The notes: generated by a model not told the origin, from the letters alone. 64,000 bases of DNA from Vibrio sp. SCSIO 43136 (GCF_023716565.1 NZ_CP071848.1:186001-250000); one strand, 5' to 3'; shown: positions 1 through 9,975, counted from the first letter of the stretch. A program made the numbers and translations.

Positions 1-408
1 GCAGACCACGTCGCCTTTGCGTACACCTTGCTCTTTTAAAGCATTGGAGAAGCGACACACTTGCTGGTGTAGCTGGTTAAATGTCAGCGTTTTATCGTCC
101 GCTGGGTCGTCACCTTCCCAAATGATGGCAACTTCGTCACCACGATCAGCGAGGTGGCGATCGATACAGTTTGCTGAAACGTTGAGGGTGCCATCTTCGA
201 ACCAACGAATGTCGACGTGGCCAGTATCAAACGAAGTGTGTTTGACCTTAGTGTAAGGCTTAATCCAGTCGACAATTTTGCCGTGCTCTGCCCAGAAGCC
301 CTCTGGGTCTGAAACCGACTGTTGGTACATTGCCAAATAGGTATCGTTGTCGGCATGGGTACTGTTTGCGATCTCAGATTTTACTGGATAAACGTGACCT
401 TCACTCAT
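1..408 (-). CDS. acs: Acetyl-CoA synthetase, N-terminal part (cut by window edge)
   Basis: AMP-forming acetyl-CoA synthetase, which activates acetate through acetyl-AMP to acetyl-CoA in the cytoplasm. Only the first 136 codons are present; the gene continues beyond position 1. The translated start [14 protein letters not shown] and the later [20 protein letters not shown] and [13 protein letters not shown] segments match the N-terminal acetyl-CoA synthetase domain. The adenylation motifs lie outside the window. The start is supported by an AAGGAGAG ribosome site directly upstream (411-421). The crbS kinase and crbR regulator that control acs in V. cholerae are encoded nearby, so acetate-switch control is likely here. 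Identity is firm although the gene is partial. Confidence 0.93.
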   Translation of the reverse strand, partial: MSEGHVYPVKSEIANSTHADNDTYLAMYQQSVSDPEGFWAEHGKIVDWIKPYTKVKHTSFDTGHVDIRWFEDGTLNVSANCIDRHLADRGDEVAIIWEGDDPADDKTLTFNQLHQQVCRFSNALKEQGVRKGDVVC

Positions 409-588
409 TGCTACTCTCCTTGTAAGTTCGATCTCTTGGGGGATCAAAGCCAATACTGTGTTGTTGCGGATATGTTATTAACTGTCCGCTACAACCGAGG
501 TTTCGACAATTAGACTTTAGGATGAGTGTTTGAACTGAGGTGGCTATACAGCTGATTTTGTGGGTAATTTGAGACCTAGCTCGTGTTT

Positions 589-1224
589 TTATTGGCGTAG
601 GTAGGCAGAGGTCAGAGCAGGTAAGTCGCCATAGGTGAGACGAACGTAAATAAGCGCCGCTGAAATGGCGTCTTGCAAGGCGTCGTGACGCTCTTGCTCA
701 GGCAAATCGAGGTGTTTACTGATGGCATCTAGGCTAAGGTCGAAGTAGGCATTGGGCAGATGGCGCTCTAATTTTTGGTGATAGATCTGGCTAACCTCAA
801 TCAAGGGGTTGGGTAGGGGAAAACCAAGGTGTCGCCTGCAGGCACGATCGAGAATGGTTTTGTCGTAGCGAATGTGATAACCCACAATAGGCCGATTGCC
901 AATAAATGCTATTAGCGCCTCAATCGCCTCTTTTTCACTCATGCCACCGATTAAGTCTTGATGGCGGATACGGTGAATTTTTACTGAGCCGGAATCGAGT
1001 GACTGTGGCGCTCTTAAGCGAATGTGGAATGGGTCACTGGTAATGATTCGATTATCGACAATTTTGGTGGCAGCAATGGTCACCAACTCAGCGCTTTTCG
1101 GGTCTAAACTGGTGGTTTCACAGTCCAGTGAAACACACTCACTAGGATGAGGGGCATCAAACAAAGCTTGATACTTTGAGCCCGAGAGTTTGTGATACCA
1201 CCACAGTCGTTTTAGTCGATTCAT
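589..1224 (-). CDS. DnaQ-like 3'-5' exonuclease (DEDD family)
   Basis: Predicted 3'-5' exonuclease of the DNA polymerase III epsilon/RNase T superfamily, 211 residues. It shows ExoI (SLDCETTSL, acidic D34 and E36), a central RHQDLIGG/VGYHIRYD region (ExoII) and ExoIII (RHDALQDA). It lacks the C-terminal polymerase-binding tail of true DnaQ, so it is a stand-alone exonuclease whose substrate is unknown. An in-frame start exists at 1266, inside the upstream gene. I chose 1224 because AGGGGTGAGC precedes it. Only 8 bp separate it from the cNMP/CBS gene, so the two are probably co-transcribed; this pairing is common in gammaproteobacteria, and a role in nucleotide signalling or repair is inference. 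Confidence 0.85.
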   Translation of the reverse strand: MNRLKRLWWYHKLSGSKYQALFDAPHPSECVSLDCETTSLDPKSAELVTIAATKIVDNRIITSDPFHIRLRAPQSLDSGSVKIHRIRHQDLIGGMSEKEAIEALIAFIGNRPIVGYHIRYDKTILDRACRRHLGFPLPNPLIEVSQIYHQKLERHLPNAYFDLSLDAISKHLDLPEQERHDALQDAISAALIYVRLTYGDLPALTSAYLRQ

Positions 1225-1232
1225 GCTCACCC

Positions 1233-3059
1233 CTAGTCGCGGATTTGGTAGTGATAACCAAGCCACTGCTTAAATTTCTTCACCACGTGTAGACTATGGC
1301 GTAAGACGTCCCGCTCTGAGCGCTCTAGGGCTTTGATGTCGATATTATTGCTGGTCTGATGTTCACTCAATTGTTGCCCCAATCGCAGTTTGACGAACAG
1401 TTTTAGCGCTTCGCTAAGGTTGTCTGCCGTCTGTTGCTCTAGCACTTTTTTCTTGGTCAGGGCGTGGATACGGTCAAAAGTATTTCTCGGTGCTAGCGAG
1501 TATTCGAGGCTCAAGGCACGAATGCCGTGCACAATCGGAAAAATACCGCTTTGTTTGATGTCTAGCCCATCTTTGCTGGCTCTGACATTACCAAACAGTG
1601 TCAAAGGTGAAGAGAACTGCATTGCTGGGCGGGTAAACTCAGTCAAAATCAGCTCTTGGTCGGCCATGAGTGATAGTAAGTGCTCACGTATTGGTTTAAG
1701 CAAGCTGTGGTTGCCCGCTACAGCGTGGGCATCTGCCATGATGGCTAGTTTCATCACGCTTTCTGGTTGGGCTTGGTTGACCCACTTGGATATTGTTTGC
1801 TTCCACTCTGATTGGCTTTTTACCCAATCTGGGTTGTTGACCATCACCTGACCGGGACAAAGCGGATATCCTAGCTGCTGTAACGTATGGGTTAGGGTAT
1901 TCATAGTCTGTTCAAGTTGGTGAATACTCACTCCCTCTTTGACGATCAGGGCATTATCTTGGTCAGTTTTGAGGATTTGCTCGCCGCGCCCTTCAGAGCC
2001 TAAGACAATCAAGCAACAGTGTTGACGCATGGCGCTCGGCACAATCAGGTTAAACGCCTTTTCGATGATCTGTTCATTGACGGCAGAGATAAGCTCCATG
2101 ATGAATCGGGTGCGTATACCGTTACTGACTAAGCTTTCCACCAAGGCTCGCTGCCTGTTTGCCGCTAGTGCCAGTTCTTGAATGCTGTCAGCGCGAGCAA
2201 TGGCTAAGGTTAATACATGGGAGTGGGTAGAGAAGCTCGAGAGAATTTGGGTCATGTCGAGCATGCCGATTGGCTTCTCTCCATCGCATACCATGACCCG
2301 TTTCATCCGTTGGCGAGTCATAGTGATCATGGCGTTGAATAGGAAGTCATCCTCTTCAACGTAATAGACTGGGTAGGTAGCAATCTTGCCAACTTGAGTG
2401 TTGAGTGGGTGCCCATCGAGCATCACTGCATGCAGCATATTGGTACGGGTGATGATGCCAAACGGGTAAGGGTTATCGGAATCTAACACTCTTGGATCAT
2501 CGTGTTTAAGCTCAACCAAAGCGCTATCCACACCACGTTCTTTCATCGCTTTGGTGACTTTATCCAGTGGTGTGTCTGGGGCGAAGGTCACGACGGGGTG
2601 ATAGATGCTGCTATCGACTTTAGTCAAAATGAATTCGGCGAGATTTTTTTGCTGATGAGCGGTATCTAACAGCTCTTGTCGCTTGGCGAGGTTACCGTCG
2701 AAGTAGGCGGAAAACTGACTATTTTGCTGATAGAGGTCGATAAATACCTGCTTGGGTAGCAGATAACTCAGCGTATCTTCTAGCGCAATATAGCTGTGTT
2801 TGCTTTCACCATCGAGTAGTGCGCGTACGTCAAACAGGTCGTCAGGCGCATAGTGAGCCAAGATCTCTTTCCCATCTCCCGAGCACTCTTCTACCCCACC
2901 TTTAATAATAACGTGTAAAAACTCGCTCGTTTGGCCCGGTTTGAGCAGTGCTTCTCCCTGACGAAAGTAGGCCACATCGAGCGCCGATCTTAGGTTTTTT
3001 TGTTGCTCTATTGTTAGGCGATCAAAAGGTGCCGCCTGCATATTGAATTTTTCGGGCAT
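1233..3059 (-). CDS. cNMP-binding / CBS-pair / DUF294 nucleotidyltransferase-like signalling protein
   Basis: Soluble 608-residue protein with three readable parts: a Crp-type cyclic-nucleotide-binding fold (about residues 13-125, with the GQTSEFLHVIIKGGVEE stretch), a CBS-domain pair (about 150-275), and a DUF294 nucleotidyltransferase-like region with GSEGRGEQ at 354-361 and DQD at 366-368, followed by its helical C-terminal domain. The domain order is typical of the family; the reaction is unknown, though uridylyl- or adenylyltransferase activity is often proposed. It is upstream of and probably in one operon with the DnaQ-like exonuclease, which starts 8 bp after its stop. A second in-frame ATG at 3041 is an alternative start because no strong ribosome site is seen at 3059. 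Confidence 0.85.
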   Translation of the reverse strand: MPEKFNMQAAPFDRLTIEQQKNLRSALDVAYFRQGEALLKPGQTSEFLHVIIKGGVEECSGDGKEILAHYAPDDLFDVRALLDGESKHSYIALEDTLSYLLPKQVFIDLYQQNSQFSAYFDGNLAKRQELLDTAHQQKNLAEFILTKVDSSIYHPVVTFAPDTPLDKVTKAMKERGVDSALVELKHDDPRVLDSDNPYPFGIITRTNMLHAVMLDGHPLNTQVGKIATYPVYYVEEDDFLFNAMITMTRQRMKRVMVCDGEKPIGMLDMTQILSSFSTHSHVLTLAIARADSIQELALAANRQRALVESLVSNGIRTRFIMELISAVNEQIIEKAFNLIVPSAMRQHCCLIVLGSEGRGEQILKTDQDNALIVKEGVSIHQLEQTMNTLTHTLQQLGYPLCPGQVMVNNPDWVKSQSEWKQTISKWVNQAQPESVMKLAIMADAHAVAGNHSLLKPIREHLLSLMADQELILTEFTRPAMQFSSPLTLFGNVRASKDGLDIKQSGIFPIVHGIRALSLEYSLAPRNTFDRIHALTKKKVLEQQTADNLSEALKLFVKLRLGQQLSEHQTSNNIDIKALERSERDVLRHSLHVVKKFKQWLGYHYQIRD

Positions 3060-3217
3060 GTCGAAGCAACCATAGTCAGAGTAGGTACTTCTAGTCTGGC
3101 AAAAATCGACTTAAGCTCCAGACGACTTTGGTCTAATAATGAAACAATGACTCATTAAGAATAAGGAAAGAACTTTTCTTATTTCTACCCTTTTTCCTAT
3201 TTGCAACTAGGTCCATA

Positions 3218-4417
3218 ATGGCGCCAAATTTTACTAGGTGTATTTGCGCTATGATTTCTCCCTCGCCATTTGCTTGGCTGTCTCAGTATTTATTTGGCTT
3301 CTTTTTCTCTTACGGTGTGTATTTGCCGTTCTGGGCGCTGTGGTTTGAGGACCAAGGGGTTTCCGCCACTGACGTGGGCATGTTGATGGGCTTGGGCTTT
3401 GCGACCCGTTGTGTGGCTAACTTAGTGATCACCCCTCGAATTCATCGCATCGAAAAGGTATTGCCTGCGCTTCGATGGGCAACCTTGGCATGTGTGATTT
3501 TCTTGGCCGCGCACCTTAGCGCAGATGCTAACTTATGGGCGCTTGCAGCCGTAACGGTGCTGTTTAATCTATCGTTTGGGCCGATTATTCCTCTGTCTGA
3601 TGCGATGGCTAACCACTACGGTAAACGAGAGCTGCTCGATTATGGCAAGACTCGTTTGTGGGGATCACTAGCATTTATCGCAGGTTCTACTTCGGTCGGT
3701 TATCTTGCTGCGCAGTTTGGTGCCAGCATGATCGTTTACACTGCTTTAGCTGGGTTTGTTCTGGCCATGCTGGTGGCAATGCGTAATCCAAGCATCATGC
3801 CTGAGCCTGAAGTAAGCGCAGATGAAGCTCGCCCAAGTGTCTGGAAATTGTTGCTTGAAGGTGAGGTGATTCGTTTTGTAGTGTTGGTTGCGCTTATTCA
3901 GGGTAGCCATGCTGCGTATTACAGCTTCAGTGCTATTTACTGGAAGTCTGCCGGACATGCAGAAGACATTATTGGTTACTTGTGGAGCATTGGTGTGGTT
4001 GCTGAAGTAGGCATCTTTGCCTTCAGTGCTCGCTTGTTCGGTAAATGGTCGCTGAATAAGTTGTTTTTATTGGCTTCGGTAGGGGTTGTGGCTCGTTGGG
4101 GTTTGACTGCTGCAACAACCGATATTGCAGCACTGGTATTGGTGCAAGCGCTTCATGGTGTGACTTTCGCCGTGGCGCATATTGCCGCCATTCGTTATGT
4201 GCAGCAACAGTGTTCGAGCAGAATGGTGGCACTGCAATCGATCTATAATGCCATTCCTCTTGGGGCATTTATGGCACTGATGACGGCGTTTAGCGGTTGG
4301 GGCTTTGAACAATGGGGTGCAAATATCTTCTGGATCATGGCCGCAATGGGAGCTGCAACACTGTTTATTCGTTTGGATACCAAGAAACCTATGACCGAGC
4401 CACAAATTCAGAGCTAA
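3218..4417 (+). CDS. MFS transporter, HcaT/phenylpropionate-permease-like
   Basis: Inner-membrane major-facilitator protein of about 390 residues with roughly twelve hydrophobic segments. The N-terminus (WLSQYLFGFFFSYGVYLPFW) and the LWGSLAFI and QALHGVTFAVAH stretches resemble the MFS_1-like/HcaT branch, where E. coli HcaT is a putative 3-phenylpropionate permease. The substrate cannot be read from sequence. The open frame begins at 3218; ATG 3251 (MISPSPFAWLSQYL) fits the family N-terminus better but has no clear ribosome site, so the start is unsettled. It is divergent from the cNMP/CBS gene and separated from crbS by a strong terminator. A link to acetate or other organic-acid uptake is suggested only by position. 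Confidence 0.8.
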   Translation: MAPNFTRCICAMISPSPFAWLSQYLFGFFFSYGVYLPFWALWFEDQGVSATDVGMLMGLGFATRCVANLVITPRIHRIEKVLPALRWATLACVIFLAAHLSADANLWALAAVTVLFNLSFGPIIPLSDAMANHYGKRELLDYGKTRLWGSLAFIAGSTSVGYLAAQFGASMIVYTALAGFVLAMLVAMRNPSIMPEPEVSADEARPSVWKLLLEGEVIRFVVLVALIQGSHAAYYSFSAIYWKSAGHAEDIIGYLWSIGVVAEVGIFAFSARLFGKWSLNKLFLLASVGVVARWGLTAATTDIAALVLVQALHGVTFAVAHIAAIRYVQQQCSSRMVALQSIYNAIPLGAFMALMTAFSGWGFEQWGANIFWIMAAMGAATLFIRLDTKKPMTEPQIQS

Positions 4418-4452
4418 CTATTTGAGGCTAAAAAAGCATCACCGCTAAAATG

Positions 4453-4498
4453 AAAAGACCAGAGGCATATGCAATCGCATGTTGCGCTGGTCTTTTTT
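4453..4498 (+). terminator. Rho-independent terminator after the MFS gene
   Basis: Inverted repeat AAAAGACCAG / CTGGTCTTTT with a 24-nt spacer, followed by a T-run. It separates the MFS gene from crbS, whose ribosome site lies just downstream. Confidence 0.8.
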
Positions 4499-4515
4499 GA
4501 TCAAGGACGGTACGA

Positions 4516-7500
4516 ATGCAAGATTGGATAGTGGTGCCAGTATCTCTGGCCTACCTCGGCATACTCTTTTTAATCGCATGGTATGGGGACAGGCAGTCTC
4601 AATGGCTCGCTCGCTGGCGACCGTGGATCTACAGCCTTTCCATTGCCGTTTATTGTACCTCTTGGACCTTCTACGGCACGGTTGGGCAAGCAAGCAATAA
4701 TCCTTGGTCATTTTTGCCTATTTATCTTGCCCCCATCTTGATTTTTACCTTAGGTTGGCGGCTGTTGGCTCGGCTGATATTGACCGCCAAACGTGAACAT
4801 ATCACCTCGATTGCGGACTTTATCGCTGCTCGATATGGAAAGTCGCAAGGGCTAGCTGTCGTGGTAACCATCATTGCGGTGGTGGGGATTCTTCCTTATA
4901 TCGCATTGCAGTTACGAGGCATTACCATGGGGCTGGAGCTGGTGGCTCCGGGTCTACAAAGTGAGTTTGGCTATCAAGATGCTGACATTTCATGGTTTGT
5001 AGTCTTGGGGCTGGCGGTGTTTACCATGTTGTTTGGTACTCGTCATATCGACAATACCGAGCACCACCGCGGCATGATGATGGCGATTGCTTTTGAATCT
5101 ATCGTTAAGCTCGGTGCCTTTTTGTTAGTTGGCTTGTTCATTCTAGGCATGGTGCTGGCAAGGCCGGATGTCGAGCTGTTGAGTGTCGCAGCCCAAACCT
5201 ATCAATCACCAAATATTCCCACGTTGGTGATCCACACCTTACTTACCATGACGGCTATCATTTGTTTGCCACGCCAGTTTCATACCATGGTGGTGGAAAA
5301 TGAAAAACCGAAAGATCTGCAAACCGCTCGCTGGTTGTTTCCTACCTATCTGGTATTGATGGGGCTGTTTGTGCTGCCGATATCTTGGGCGGGACAGGCG
5401 ATGCTTTCTGGCACACCCGCCGATAGCTTTGTGATCAGTTTGCCGCTATCTGTGGATGCCAACAGCATTGCCCTGATTGCCTTTTTGGGTGGAACATCGG
5501 CCGCATCTGGCATGGTGATCGTATCGACGATCGCATTGGCAATCATGGTGTCTAACGATCTCGTGCTGCCCCTGCTGCTGCGACGATTGAAGCTTAATGA
5601 ACGTACTCATATCCATTTCTCTGGCTTGCTGCTCAATATTCGCCGAGCACTGATCTTGCTGTTATTAGCGGGGGCTTGGGGTTTTTATCAGGTCTTGGGT
5701 GCTATCCCGTCATTATCCGTGATTGGATTGCTTTCATTTGCCGCAATCGCCCAGTTTGCCCCTTCCTTGATTGGTGGCATGTATTGGAGACACGGCAATC
5801 GTAAAGGTGTCTACACCGGACTCTTGTTTGGCTTTGCTTTGTGGCTGATAACGCTCATGCAGCAAACAGGTATGCTCGCCGGTGACGAACAATCCAACTT
5901 TTTGTTATGGCTGATAGAGCCTCCCGCATGGTTGGCAGGTTCTGAGCTACGCTCATCTGATTGGGGTATGGCGCTAAGTTTAATCGCCAATACCGCTTGT
6001 TATATTTTGGTCTCCCTCTTCACTCGCGCCAGCTTGAGTGAGCGTTTACAGTCTGCCGCATTTGTGGGCACACCACTACCTGAGGCGGAAAACTTCAGCT
6101 TGTATCAAAGCCGCGTCACGGTTGCAGAACTGGAGATGCTCGCTTCTCGATTTGTCGGACGTCGCCGAGCCAAAAGCGCTTTTACTCAGTTCTGGAAACA
6201 CTATGGTGGTGAAATGCTGCCTAATCAACAGGCGAGCTCTGCCCTGATTCGTCATACCGAGCGGGTGCTCGCTGGGGTGTTCGGTGCATCGTCGGCCAAG
6301 CTGGTGCTTACTTCCGCACTTCAGGGGCGCAACATGCAGTTGGAAGAGGTTGCAACCATAGTCGATGAAGCTTCGGAGCTGTACGACTTCAGCCGTGGGT
6401 TATTGCAAGGGGCGATTGAGCACATCAGCCAAGGCATCACTGTAGTAGATAAACAGCTTAGGCTAGTGGCTTGGAACCAACGTTACCTTGAACTGTTTGA
6501 ATTTCCACTCGGCTTGATACAGGTCGGCCGACCGATTGCTGATGTGATACGTCACAACGCACAAATGGGCCTTTGCGGTGAGGGCGATGTTGACGAACTT
6601 GTACGTCGCCGTGTTGAACACCTTGAGCGAGGCACACGCCATACTTCTTCAAGGGTTTATCCCGATGGCAGGTATATAGAGGTGCAAGGGAACCCTATGC
6701 CGGGCGGAGGGTTTGTGATGAGCTTTACTGATATTACCGCATTCCATCAAGCACAACTGGCATTAAAAGAATCGAACGAAACCTTGGAAAGCCGAGTTCA
6801 AGCACGTACTCAAGAGCTTGAAAACTTGAATAAAAGGTTGATCACGGCGACCAAAAATGCCGAAACAGAATCGCACTCGAAGAGCCGCTTTTTGGCCGCA
6901 GTGAGTCACGATTTAATGCAGCCGCTTAATGCGGCTCGGCTGTTTGCATCTTCATTGACTGAGACGGCAAAAGAGCCTGATGCGCAAAAATTTGCTCAGC
7001 ACATTGAAAGTGCACTGGGGGCGGCGGAAGAGCTCATTGGTGACCTGTTGGACATTTCGCGCTTGGAATCTGGCAAGTTGGACGTACATGTGCATGCTTT
7101 CCCGCTCAATGATGTACTCGATAAGCTCAATGCAGAATTTAGCGCATTGGCAAAACAGCAGGGCATCGATTTCACCATGGTGCCAAGTGATGTGTTGGTT
7201 CAATCGGACCCTAAGTTGCTGCGTCGTGTATTGCAAAACTTCCTCACCAATGCGTTTCGTTATAGCCCGAAAGGGAAGGTGACCTTAGGTGCTCGCCGAG
7301 CCGGAAAAGATATTCGTATTGAAGTGTGGGATAACGGGATCGGTATCGAGCCCGATAAGCAAGCAGAGATATTTGAAGAATTTACTCGAGTTGATGTCGG
7401 TCACGCTGAGCAAGGGTTGGGGCTGGGACTGGCCATTGCCAAAGGCATTGCTCGGGTGCTGGGCCATGAAATATCACTGCGCTCGTGGCCACAAAAAGGC

Positions 7501-7950
7501 ACGGTATTTTCACTGAGTTTGCCAAGAGCGCAGCAGGCCACGCCAAGTCAGCCAGTGGTTGAGGCGAATAAGCCCAGTGGTGACCTTGCTGGGTTGAAAG
7601 TCTTATGTGTGGATAACGAACCTGACATTTTGGTTGGCATGCAAAATCTTCTCGAGCGCTGGGGTTGCGATGTGCGTCTGGCGGAAGATTTAGTGCAGAG
7701 CATGAAAGCGCTTGAGTCAGGCTGGCATCCTGATGTGATTTTCTCCGATTATCGACTCGACCACGGGCGCACTGGGTTAGAGGTGCTGCAGCAGTGCCGA
7801 TTACGCTTAGGTGATAGCTTCGAGGGCGTCATCATCAGTGCCGACCGCACTGATGAAATGCTCGAAAGCATCCGCAGTAACGGCTTCAGCTTTATTGCTA
7901 AGCCCGTCAAACCATTGAAGCTCAGAGCGGTATTGAATCGGGTAGGGTAG
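4516..7950 (+). CDS. crbS: CrbS: SSF-domain hybrid sensor histidine kinase (acetate switch)
   Basis: Hybrid histidine kinase of 1144 residues. The N-terminal half (about 1-500) is a sodium/solute symporter (SSF) fold with many membrane segments. Then come a STAC-type linker (about 540-620), a PAS-like domain (about 625-745), a coiled coil (LKESNETLESRVQARTQELE), a HisKA domain with the H-box SHDLMQPLNAARLF (His798), an HATPase domain (NFLTNAFRYSPKG, DNGIGI, GLGLGLAIAKG), and a C-terminal receiver with Asp1078 in IFSDYRLDHG. This is the CbrA/CrbS architecture; in V. cholerae CrbS with CrbR activates acs. AAGGA precedes the ATG. acs, a two-part SSF symporter and crbR are close by, which supports the name. 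Whether the SSF part transports solute or only senses is open. Confidence 0.92.
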   Translation: MQDWIVVPVSLAYLGILFLIAWYGDRQSQWLARWRPWIYSLSIAVYCTSWTFYGTVGQASNNPWSFLPIYLAPILIFTLGWRLLARLILTAKREHITSIADFIAARYGKSQGLAVVVTIIAVVGILPYIALQLRGITMGLELVAPGLQSEFGYQDADISWFVVLGLAVFTMLFGTRHIDNTEHHRGMMMAIAFESIVKLGAFLLVGLFILGMVLARPDVELLSVAAQTYQSPNIPTLVIHTLLTMTAIICLPRQFHTMVVENEKPKDLQTARWLFPTYLVLMGLFVLPISWAGQAMLSGTPADSFVISLPLSVDANSIALIAFLGGTSAASGMVIVSTIALAIMVSNDLVLPLLLRRLKLNERTHIHFSGLLLNIRRALILLLLAGAWGFYQVLGAIPSLSVIGLLSFAAIAQFAPSLIGGMYWRHGNRKGVYTGLLFGFALWLITLMQQTGMLAGDEQSNFLLWLIEPPAWLAGSELRSSDWGMALSLIANTACYILVSLFTRASLSERLQSAAFVGTPLPEAENFSLYQSRVTVAELEMLASRFVGRRRAKSAFTQFWKHYGGEMLPNQQASSALIRHTERVLAGVFGASSAKLVLTSALQGRNMQLEEVATIVDEASELYDFSRGLLQGAIEHISQGITVVDKQLRLVAWNQRYLELFEFPLGLIQVGRPIADVIRHNAQMGLCGEGDVDELVRRRVEHLERGTRHTSSRVYPDGRYIEVQGNPMPGGGFVMSFTDITAFHQAQLALKESNETLESRVQARTQELENLNKRLITATKNAETESHSKSRFLAAVSHDLMQPLNAARLFASSLTETAKEPDAQKFAQHIESALGAAEELIGDLLDISRLESGKLDVHVHAFPLNDVLDKLNAEFSALAKQQGIDFTMVPSDVLVQSDPKLLRRVLQNFLTNAFRYSPKGKVTLGARRAGKDIRIEVWDNGIGIEPDKQAEIFEEFTRVDVGHAEQGLGLGLAIAKGIARVLGHEISLRSWPQKGTVFSLSLPRAQQATPSQPVVEANKPSGDLAGLKVLCVDNEPDILVGMQNLLERWGCDVRLAEDLVQSMKALESGWHPDVIFSDYRLDHGRTGLEVLQQCRLRLGDSFEGVIISADRTDEMLESIRSNGFSFIAKPVKPLKLRAVLNRVG

Positions 7951-8009
7951 CTTTGGGTTATCTATGATCTAAAAGGTTTCTGAACTATTTCAGCGACTGC
8001 AGAACCGAT

Positions 8010-8032
8010 CCTCCCTCTTTTCAAGGGGGAGG
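8010..8032. repeat. Solo CCTCCC-type palindromic repeat (copy 1)
   Basis: Imperfect palindrome CCTCCCTCTTTTCAAGG followed by GGGAGG. It resembles the hairpin part of the two repeats at 17683-17718 and 17817-17852, but lacks their TTAG-AGGGG-TTAA tail. It may also terminate crbS transcription. Confidence 0.7.
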
Positions 8033-8209
8033 ACTTATTTTGTGTAGGCTTTAGGTTTGTCATGTTCCAAAAGCTTTCGAGTCTCATTTTTGGTTTCGTT
8101 TTTAAGTTATAAGGCTATGAAAAAATGGAATTTATCCTTGGTTAGGATGTTCTGGTTGTAAAAAAGTCACCAGTGATCCGAAAGCCTCAAGACCTGCACC
8201 GATAAACAA

Positions 8210-8237
8210 AAAAGCCGACGCATCTGCGTCGGCTTTT
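8210..8237 (-). terminator. Terminator of the symporter operon
   Basis: Perfect 13-bp arms (AAAAGCCGACGCA / TGCGTCGGCTTTT) with a 2-nt centre. Read on the minus strand the stem is followed by a T-run, just after the symporter stop codon. Confidence 0.9.
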
Positions 8238-8271
8238 GGTTACCTATAGTCTTTTTGGATAAGAGCTAGGA

Positions 8272-9975
8272 TTAATGGTCGTGCGCTTCGCCAGCCCCTT
8301 TCGGGTAGCGGATAGACTCCACCATGTCCTGTACTTCTTTTGGCACTTCAGCAGTGAACTTGTTCACCACAATAGATACTGTGAAGTTTACACACATACC
8401 TAGAGTACCGATGCCCTCTGGGCTGATACCAAACCACCAGTTATCTGGCGTGTTGGCCGCTGGGTTGATGAACTTGAAGTAAACAATGTAAGCTGCGGTA
8501 AAGAAGATACCTGACAACATACCTGCGATTGCGCCTTCTTTGTTCATCTTCTTGTAGAAGATACCCAAGATGATTGCTGGGAAGAACGAGGATGCTGCTA
8601 AGCCGAAGGCGAATGCGACAACCTGCGCTACGAAGCCCGGTGGGTTGATGCCCAAGTAACCTGCGCCGACGATGGCCAGAGCTGCACCTATTCGGGCGGC
8701 GAGTAGCTCTTGTTTATCGGTCATGTCGGGTTTAAAGCCTTTCTTGAGTAAGTCGTGCGATATCGAGGTGGAGATTACCAGTAGTAGACCTGCTGCCGTC
8801 GATAGTGCTGCTGCTAGACCACCTGCAGCCAATAGTGCAACTACCCAGTTTGGTAGCTGTGCTAGTTCTGGAGATGCTAGTACGATGATGTCTCGGTTGA
8901 TCTTCATTTCGTTACGAGCATCGCCCGAGTAGAACATCTTGCCATCGCCGTTCTTATCTTCCCAAGAAACTAGACCTGTGCTTTCCCAGTTCTTGTACCA
9001 GCTAGGTGCTTCTGTCGCTGCTACACCTTTCATGTCTGGACCATTAATGGTGTCGATCATGTTAACGCGAGCAAACGCTGCGACTGCTGGTGCAGTGGTG
9101 TATAGGAACGCGATAAATACTAGTGCCCAACCTGCTGAGATACGTGCATCTGATACTTTAGGAACCGTAAAGAAGCGGATAATAACGTGTGGAAGTCCTG
9201 CAGTACCTACCATAAGTGCCGCACAGATAAAGAATACGTCAACCATACTCTTCGAGCCGTCGGTATAGGCGGTGAAGCCGAGTTCTTGGGTCAGACCATC
9301 GAGTTTCTCAAGTAGGTAGACATCGCTGCCCGCCATGGTTGAACCGAAGCCAATTTGTGGGATTGGAGTACCTGTCATCATTAGCGAGGTAAAGATAGCT
9401 GGCACCATGAAAGCGAAGATAAGTACACAGTACTGCGCAACCTGAGTATAGGTAATCCCCTTCATACCGCCCATTACAGCGTAGAAGAATACGATTGCCA
9501 TACCGATGATGATACCCATGTTGATATCAACTTCTAGGAAACGAGCAAATACCACACCTACACCACGCATTTGGCCTGCAACATACGTGAACGATACGAA
9601 GATCGCACAGAATACTGCCACCATACGAGCGGTTTTAGAGTAGTAACGGTCACCGATGAAATCTGGCACGGTGAACTTACCGAATTTACGCAGGTAAGGC
9701 GCAAGACAAAGTGCAAGTAGTACGTAACCACCAGTCCAACCCATGAGGTAAACACCGCCATCGTAACCGATGAATGAGATGATACCTGCCATTGAGATGA
9801 AAGATGCTGCTGACATCCAGTCTGCAGCGGTTGCCATGCCGTTAGCGACTGGGTGTACACCACCGCCTGCTACGTAGAATTCACTGGTTGAGCCCGCACG
9901 AGCCCAGATTGCGATGCCGATATACAGAGCGAAGGTGATACCGACCAGAATAAACGTCCAAGTTTGAATATCCAT
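8272..9975 (-). CDS. Sodium:solute symporter, large subunit (acetate/ActP-like SSS family)
   Basis: Inner-membrane Na+/solute symporter of the SSS family, 567 residues with about 13 membrane spans. It belongs to the ActP-like group paired with a DUF4212 small subunit. Readable family segments are YVAGGGVHPVANGMATAADWMSAASFI near the N-terminus, GYVLLALCLAPYLRKFGKFTVPDF, and LSTAAGLLLVISTSISHDLLKK in the middle. A hydrophilic insert (about 300-365) contains the acidic SWEDKNGDGKMFYSGD stretch. The small subunit gene lies 15 bp upstream on the same strand. Between crbS and crbR, acetate or another short carboxylate is the likely substrate, but specificity is inference. Confidence 0.9.
   Translation of the reverse strand: MDIQTWTFILVGITFALYIGIAIWARAGSTSEFYVAGGGVHPVANGMATAADWMSAASFISMAGIISFIGYDGGVYLMGWTGGYVLLALCLAPYLRKFGKFTVPDFIGDRYYSKTARMVAVFCAIFVSFTYVAGQMRGVGVVFARFLEVDINMGIIIGMAIVFFYAVMGGMKGITYTQVAQYCVLIFAFMVPAIFTSLMMTGTPIPQIGFGSTMAGSDVYLLEKLDGLTQELGFTAYTDGSKSMVDVFFICAALMVGTAGLPHVIIRFFTVPKVSDARISAGWALVFIAFLYTTAPAVAAFARVNMIDTINGPDMKGVAATEAPSWYKNWESTGLVSWEDKNGDGKMFYSGDARNEMKINRDIIVLASPELAQLPNWVVALLAAGGLAAALSTAAGLLLVISTSISHDLLKKGFKPDMTDKQELLAARIGAALAIVGAGYLGINPPGFVAQVVAFAFGLAASSFFPAIILGIFYKKMNKEGAIAGMLSGIFFTAAYIVYFKFINPAANTPDNWWFGISPEGIGTLGMCVNFTVSIVVNKFTAEVPKEVQDMVESIRYPKGAGEAHDH

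Larger units (their letters stand above)
7951..8271. other. Intergenic region crbS / symporter
   Basis: 321 bp between convergent genes. It holds a palindromic CCTCCC...GGGAGG repeat at 8010-8032 and the symporter terminator at 8210-8237. No open frame or other signal is convincing. Confidence 0.7.
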
